A stretch of DNA of 9,904 bases from Propionibacteriaceae bacterium (GTDB lineage: Bacteria; Actinomycetota; Actinomycetes; Propionibacteriales; Propionibacteriaceae): NCBI GenBank assembly GCA_025923975.1, contig JAICEV010000102.1:1-9904 (forward strand). Reading direction: 5' to 3'. The translations under genes and the position numbers were made by a program. Positions within the stretch are counted from its first letter, which is position 1. Each line of letters begins with the position of its first letter. Positions 6,230 to 9,904 of this stretch are shown here, in pieces. The notes under the pieces were generated by a model. It was not told the DNA's origin. It saw only the letters and a program-made list of their open reading frames with translations, and made no database searches.

Positions 6230-7724
6230 AGCGAATCCAGGTGGTCTTCAGATAGGTGTACTCCTCGAGGGCGTGCCGAGACTTGTCCCGACCGAAACCC
6301 GATAGCTTGACGCCGCCGAACGGAACAGCCATGTCCCCTTCCTCATAGCAGTTGACCCAGACGACGCCCGCCCTCAGGGAGCGGGATACCCGATGCGCGG
6401 TGCCCAAATCAGACGTCCAGAGGGCGGCTGCCAAACCGTACGGCGTGTCCCCCGCAACACGTATGGCTTCGGCCTCGTCGCTTACCACCTGCACGGCAAG
6501 CACTGGCCCGAAAATCTCCTCGCGGACGAGCGGATTGTCCGGAGCCGCTCCGGTAACCACCGTCGGTTCGAGGTACGCGCCGCCGGTCTCGGTGAGCACC
6601 CGGTGTCCGCCGACCCGCAGCGAGGCGCCTTCGGCAAGACCACGATCCAGGTGGCCGAGTACGCGTTGCAGGCTTCGCTCGTCGACCAGCGGGCCCATTT
6701 TGGTGTCCGGGAGCAGGGGGTCAGCCGGAAACCACTGCGCCGAGGTCTCGACGATCCGCTCTATGACCCGATCGGCCACGTCGGCGTGAACTACCAGCCG
6801 GGAGCCCGCGGTGCACATCTCGCCGGAGTTGAAATAGATCGCCCAAGCCGCCGCATCTGCAGCAGCGTCCAGATCCGGGGCATCCGGCAAGATGATGTTC
6901 GGACTCTTGCCGCCGAGTTCGAGATAGACCCGCTTGAGGTTGCTGTCGGCCGCGTAGCGCAGGAAGTGGCGACCCACCTCGGTGGATCCGGTGAACGTGA
7001 TCACGTCGACATCCGGATGCTCTCCGAGATGCCGGCCGACGACCGGGCCGTGTCCGCTGATCACATTGAAGACCCCCGGCGGCAGACCGGCCATGAGACC
7101 CAACTCAGCGACCCGCTGCATTGACAAGGGCGACTGCTCGGCGGTCTTCAGTACCGCCGTGCAACCGGCCGCGAGCGCGGGCGCCAGCTTCCATCCGCCG
7201 AGCGTCAGTGGAAAGTTCCATGGCACGACCGCCGCCACGACGCCCGCCGGCTCCCGAGTGACCAGAGAAAGCTCACCCTCATCGGTGGGTGTGATCTCAC
7301 CGGATTCCTTGTCGGCAAGCTCGCCATAGAAGCGGAGACAGCGGATCAGGGCCCGCAACTCGATCTGGTATGCGTCTCGAATCGGCTTGCCCATTTCGAG
7401 ACTGATCAACAAGGCGATTTCCTTGCGATGCTCCTCAACCAGGTCGGCAAAATGCTGCAGGATCTCGCCCCGTGCCCGGGGATGCCGTCGCGACCAGTCG
7501 CCATGATCAAAAGCGCTACGCGCCGCTGCGACGGCGGCGTCTGCGTCAGCCGGTTTCGCCCAGGCAAGCTCAACGAGTGTCGTACCGTCCCGTGCAGAGT
7601 TCACTTGCCGAGTCGCACCGTCAATCGCTGATCGGCGCTCCCCGCCGATGAAGATGCCCTCGGGAATCTTGGCTTCGGCGGCTAACTGCCGCCAATCGGT
7701 GGCCGCAACCGGGTCCGAAACCAT
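6222..7724 (-). CDS. PuuC-like aldehyde dehydrogenase (gamma-glutamyl-aminoaldehyde type)
   Basis: This is a full-length NAD(P)-dependent aldehyde dehydrogenase of 500 residues. The catalytic set is complete: Asn170 in VPWNFP, FTGSTEVG (244-251) for cofactor binding, Glu269 in LELGGKSPN, and nucleophile Cys304 in GEMCTAGSR. The sequence resembles E. coli PuuC along its length, especially REPAGVVAAVVPWNFP, DSNLKRVYLELGGKS and the C-terminal FGRDKSRHALEEYTYLKTTWI. PuuC oxidises gamma-glutamyl-aminobutyraldehyde to the acid. Given the ligase and hydrolase nearby, the natural substrate here is probably a gamma-glutamylated aldehyde, but this subfamily is broad and can accept several aldehydes. 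The ATG at 7722-7724 has only a weak ribosome site. The gene heads an operon with the PuuD-like gene and starts about 50 bases from the palindrome at 7774-7789, which it shares with the divergent HpaE-like operon. Confidence 0.9.
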   Translation of the reverse strand: MVSDPVAATDWRQLAAEAKIPEGIFIGGERRSAIDGATRQVNSARDGTTLVELAWAKPADADAAVAAARSAFDHGDWSRRHPRARGEILQHFADLVEEHRKEIALLISLEMGKPIRDAYQIELRALIRCLRFYGELADKESGEITPTDEGELSLVTREPAGVVAAVVPWNFPLTLGGWKLAPALAAGCTAVLKTAEQSPLSMQRVAELGLMAGLPPGVFNVISGHGPVVGRHLGEHPDVDVITFTGSTEVGRHFLRYAADSNLKRVYLELGGKSPNIILPDAPDLDAAADAAAWAIYFNSGEMCTAGSRLVVHADVADRVIERIVETSAQWFPADPLLPDTKMGPLVDERSLQRVLGHLDRGLAEGASLRVGGHRVLTETGGAYLEPTVVTGAAPDNPLVREEIFGPVLAVQVVSDEAEAIRVAGDTPYGLAAALWTSDLGTAHRVSRSLRAGVVWVNCYEEGDMAVPFGGVKLSGFGRDKSRHALEEYTYLKTTWIRYA

Positions 7725-7748
7725 GCGCTCAACCAGCTCTTCCAGGGG

Positions 7749-7777
7749 TTGACCAATCCATCGAACTTAAATACGTT
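7749..7777 (+). promoter_or_regulatory. putative promoter of the hpaE/hpaD-like operon
   Basis: A strong -35 box TTGACC (7749-7754) and a -10 box TACGTT (7772-7777) are separated by exactly 17 bases. Transcription would start near 7784, giving a leader of about 80 bases before the ATG at 7864. The last four bases of the -10 box are the first four of operator site 2. This is the best promoter match in the window. Confidence 0.55.
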
Positions 7778-7789
7778 TGGGCCCTAACG
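7774..7789. promoter_or_regulatory. operator site 2, near-perfect palindrome between divergent operons
   Basis: The sequence CGTTTGGGCCCTAACG equals its own reverse complement except for one symmetrical base pair position (T against T). It matches 14 of 16 bases of site 1 at 3983-3998. It overlaps -10-like boxes on both strands, so one bound dimer could silence both the aldehyde dehydrogenase operon to the left and the hpaE/hpaD-like operon to the right. Confidence 0.7.
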
Positions 7790-7817
7790 ATAGCTGGTCG
7801 AGCCTGCGGCACGCCAA
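7787..7817 (-). promoter_or_regulatory. putative promoter of the PuuC/PuuD-like operon
   Basis: On the minus strand a -10 box TATCGT (7787-7792) has a possible -35 box TTGGCG (7812-7817) 19 bases upstream, a little long. The -10 box shares three bases with operator site 2, as the ligase promoter does with site 1; over 19 bases the two minus-strand regions match at 17 positions. The transcript would start near 7780 with a leader of about 55 bases. Confidence 0.4.
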
Positions 7818-7863
7818 CCGCTGTTGAACCACGGACCACCTCGAGCGACAGACAGGGGCGCGG

Positions 7864-9330
7864 ATGACGACTGCGACGGTCGAGGGTGTGGAGGTGGACA
7901 CTCGCCACTGGATTGGCGGCGAACGGGTTGCGTCGGAGCTGACGTTCACCGATATCTCCCCGATCGACGAGCAGCCGATTGCCGAAATCTCGGCAGGTTC
8001 GAGCGCGGAGGTCGACGCTGCCGTCCAAGCTGCCAAGCAAGCCTTTATTGGGTGGGCGGCCATGCCGCGGGATGAGCGGGCCGACCTGCTCCGCAAGGTG
8101 GCAGACGGAATCGATGCCCGTGCCGAGGAACTGGCCAGAGTCGAGACTCGTGACAACGGCTCACTGCTGCGATCGCATCGACGCAGCGTGATGCCTCGGG
8201 TCGGAATGAACTTCCGATTCTTCGCCGACTTCGCCGAAAAGCTTGATCATCCTGGCGGTGAGATCCGCGGCCACCGAGAGCGGGTCAGCTATGACCCAGC
8301 AGGTGTGACTGCGATCATCACGCCATGGAATGCGCCGCTCATGCTCGCGACCTGGCGCATCGGACCAGCACTCGCAGCAGGAAACACAGTGGTCGCAAAG
8401 CCCCCGGAGTGGGCTCCGCTGACCGCGTCTCTGCTGGCCGACATTACCCACGAAGCTGGGCTGCCGGCGGGCGTCTTCAATGTCGTTCAGGGCACCGGCG
8501 CCCAGGCGGGAGCGCCGCTGACCGCGCACCCCGGTATCCGTCGGTTGGCATTCACCGGCTCCGTCCCGACTGCCGGGGTGATCGCCAAGGCGGCGGCCCC
8601 GAACATCGTGCCGTTATCCTTCGAGCTCGGCGGCAAGTCGCCGCTCGTGATCTTCGCCGACTCCGATTTCGACCTGGCCGTCAGTCTCGCCGTCGAACAG
8701 TTCGACAATTCCGGACAGGTGTGTCTGGGCGCATTCCGAATTCTGGTCGAAGACGCCATCGCCGATCAATTCACCGAAGCCGTGTTAGCCAAGGCGAAGA
8801 CGATCAGGCAGGGTGACCCGCGCGATGAAGCGACCGACATGTCCTGTCTGATCACCCGGCAACACTTCGAGCGGGTCGACGGCTTCGTCCGCCGCGCATT
8901 GGCAGCCGGCGCCCGCGCCATTCTTGGTGGCTCACCGAATGATGAGCTCGGACACCTCTATTATCGGCCCACGATCTTGGTCGACGCCGAACCCGGCAGC
9001 GAGATCTTGACCGAGGAAGTCTTTGGGCCAGTCCTGACCGTCCAGACCTTCTCGAGCGAGAATCAGGCTGTCGAGATGGCCAACAACACCCGGTTCGGAC
9101 TTGCCGCGACCCTGGTCACTGGCGATCCGGATCGTGCCGAACGCGTCAGCGCCAAGATCAACGCCGGAACCGTCTGGGTCAACTGTTTCTTCGTTCGCGA
9201 TCTTGGGGCGCCCTTCGGCGGCAACGGTGAGTCTGGGATCGGCCGCGAAGGCGGCATCTATTCCTTCGACTTCTACTGCGACATCAAGACCACCGTGTTC
9301 TCGCCCAAGGGCTGGACCACGAACGACTAG
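7864..9330 (+). CDS. hpaE: HpaE-like 2-hydroxymuconic-type semialdehyde dehydrogenase
   Basis: This is a full-length 488-residue aldehyde dehydrogenase. It shows Asn156 in TPWNAP, FTGS (230-233), Glu254 in SFELGGKSP and nucleophile Cys287 in SGQVCLG. The overall pattern is that of HpaE, which oxidises 5-carboxymethyl-2-hydroxymuconate semialdehyde after homoprotocatechuate ring cleavage. The C-terminal block FVRDLGAPFGG...GIGREGGIYSFDFYCDIK is especially close to the E. coli HpaE end. The ATG has AGGGG 5 bases upstream (7854-7858). It is followed after 44 bases by an HpaD-like dioxygenase, so the pair would carry out ring opening and then oxidation of the product. The exact ring substrate could differ from homoprotocatechuate. 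It is only distantly similar to the aldehyde dehydrogenase encoded divergently at 6222-7724, so the two are not recent duplicates. Confidence 0.85.
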   Translation: MTTATVEGVEVDTRHWIGGERVASELTFTDISPIDEQPIAEISAGSSAEVDAAVQAAKQAFIGWAAMPRDERADLLRKVADGIDARAEELARVETRDNGSLLRSHRRSVMPRVGMNFRFFADFAEKLDHPGGEIRGHRERVSYDPAGVTAIITPWNAPLMLATWRIGPALAAGNTVVAKPPEWAPLTASLLADITHEAGLPAGVFNVVQGTGAQAGAPLTAHPGIRRLAFTGSVPTAGVIAKAAAPNIVPLSFELGGKSPLVIFADSDFDLAVSLAVEQFDNSGQVCLGAFRILVEDAIADQFTEAVLAKAKTIRQGDPRDEATDMSCLITRQHFERVDGFVRRALAAGARAILGGSPNDELGHLYYRPTILVDAEPGSEILTEEVFGPVLTVQTFSSENQAVEMANNTRFGLAATLVTGDPDRAERVSAKINAGTVWVNCFFVRDLGAPFGGNGESGIGREGGIYSFDFYCDIKTTVFSPKGWTTND

Positions 9331-9374
9331 AGCTTGCACCGCAACCATCGACTGAAAGCGAAAGGAACACGAGC

Positions 9375-9904
9375 ATGGGCGAGGTGGTGGGCGCGGGTCT
9401 GATCGCGCATGTCCCGACGATCGTGCTACCGGAGGAGATCCGCCGGGAGCTCAACAACGGAGAGGACACCACGCTGGTGGCTGGTCTCCACCAGCTCCGC
9501 AAGGAGGTGTTCGAGACTCTGGACTACGACACCGTGGTCGTCCTGGACTCCCACTGGGCGACGACGGTCGAGTTTGTCGTTACCGCTCAGGAACGCCGGA
9601 AAGGCCTCTTCACCTCTGAGGAACTGCCACGCGGGATGGCTCAGCGGCCCTACGACTTTCTCGGCGACCCGGAACTCGCCCACTTGATCGCATCCAAGGC
9701 CAGTGATCATGGAACCTGGATCACCGCGATCTCCGATGATCACTTGCCGATCTTCTACGCCACCACCAACTTGTGGGAGTTCCTAGGGCAGGGTCTGCCA
9801 GACAAGAGGTGGATCTCCATTGGCGTGTGCCAGACCGCCGACACCGAGGACAACCTGCGGTTGGGACGGGCGCTAGGTGATGCAATCGCTGAGAGTGATC
9901 GCAA
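9375..9904 (+). CDS. hpaD: HpaD-like class III extradiol ring-cleavage dioxygenase, cut by the window end
   Basis: The frame stays open for 176 codons to the right edge, so the C-terminal part is missing. The visible part matches the LigB superfamily branch that contains 3,4-dihydroxyphenylacetate 2,3-dioxygenase. It shows GLIAHVPT with His12, VVVLDSHW with His60, then LFTSEELPRGM and the YDFLGDPELAHLIA segment. His12 and His60 occupy the places of the two iron-binding histidines in class III enzymes such as LigB; the third ligand, a Glu, would lie beyond the window. The enzyme should open a catechol-type ring next to the hydroxyl pair using O2 and Fe(II). The ATG at 9375 has AAGGA about 9 bases upstream. 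It lies behind the HpaE-like gene in the same operon, and further hpa-type genes may follow outside the window. Confidence 0.85.
   Translation, partial: MGEVVGAGLIAHVPTIVLPEEIRRELNNGEDTTLVAGLHQLRKEVFETLDYDTVVVLDSHWATTVEFVVTAQERRKGLFTSEELPRGMAQRPYDFLGDPELAHLIASKASDHGTWITAISDDHLPIFYATTNLWEFLGQGLPDKRWISIGVCQTADTEDNLRLGRALGDAIAESDR

Noticed and set aside
6222..9330. The two aldehyde dehydrogenase genes as a recent tandem duplication or inverted repeat
   Set aside because: The proteins differ throughout apart from family motifs, and belong to different subfamilies (PuuC-like and HpaE-like).

Overview
The window looks like chromosomal DNA from a mycobacterium or a close actinobacterial relative. 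It is GC-rich with strong G/C preference at third codon positions and uses GTG and TTG starts. It carries a 13E12-type DUF222/HNH gene, a family present in many copies in mycobacteria, and a DUF2218 gene. It is a dense catabolic gene cluster with no RNA genes, CRISPR array or insertion sequence that I can see.

Layout: (1) Positions 1-991 hold the 3' part of a 13E12 (DUF222 + HNH) gene whose HNH motif is scrambled by two compensating frameshifts. (2) Positions 1013-3934 are a minus-strand operon, in transcription order a glutamine-synthetase-like gamma-glutamyl-amine ligase, a cytochrome P450 and a small DUF2218 protein. (3) Positions 3935-4119 are a divergent control region. (4) Positions 4120-5454 are a plus-strand operon with an acetoacetate-decarboxylase-family enzyme and a MarR-family regulator. 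(5) Positions 5459-7724 are a minus-strand operon with a PuuC-like aldehyde dehydrogenase and a PuuD-like gamma-glutamyl hydrolase, converging on the MarR gene with only 4 bases between stop codons. (6) Positions 7725-7863 are a second divergent control region. (7) Positions 7864-9904 are a plus-strand operon with an HpaE-like semialdehyde dehydrogenase and an HpaD-like class III ring-cleavage dioxygenase cut by the window end.

How it may work together (inference): the ligase, PuuC-like dehydrogenase and PuuD-like hydrolase are three of the four steps of the Puu logic, in which an amine is glutamylated, oxidised to an aldehyde, then to an acid, and the glutamate is removed. The oxidase PuuB is absent from the window, and a P450 sits directly behind the ligase where the oxidising step would be expected. 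The HpaE/HpaD pair suggests that the product may be a catechol-type ring that is opened by meta cleavage. The substrate could therefore be an aromatic amine, though this cannot be proved from sequence alone.

The strongest unexpected signal is a shared 16-base palindrome, ideal form CGTTNGGGCCCNAACG. It occurs at 3983-3998 and 7774-7789, with a weaker copy at 4073-4088. Each copy overlaps the -10 box of a plausible promoter, so all four transcription units look like one regulon, most simply repressed by the MarR protein encoded inside it.
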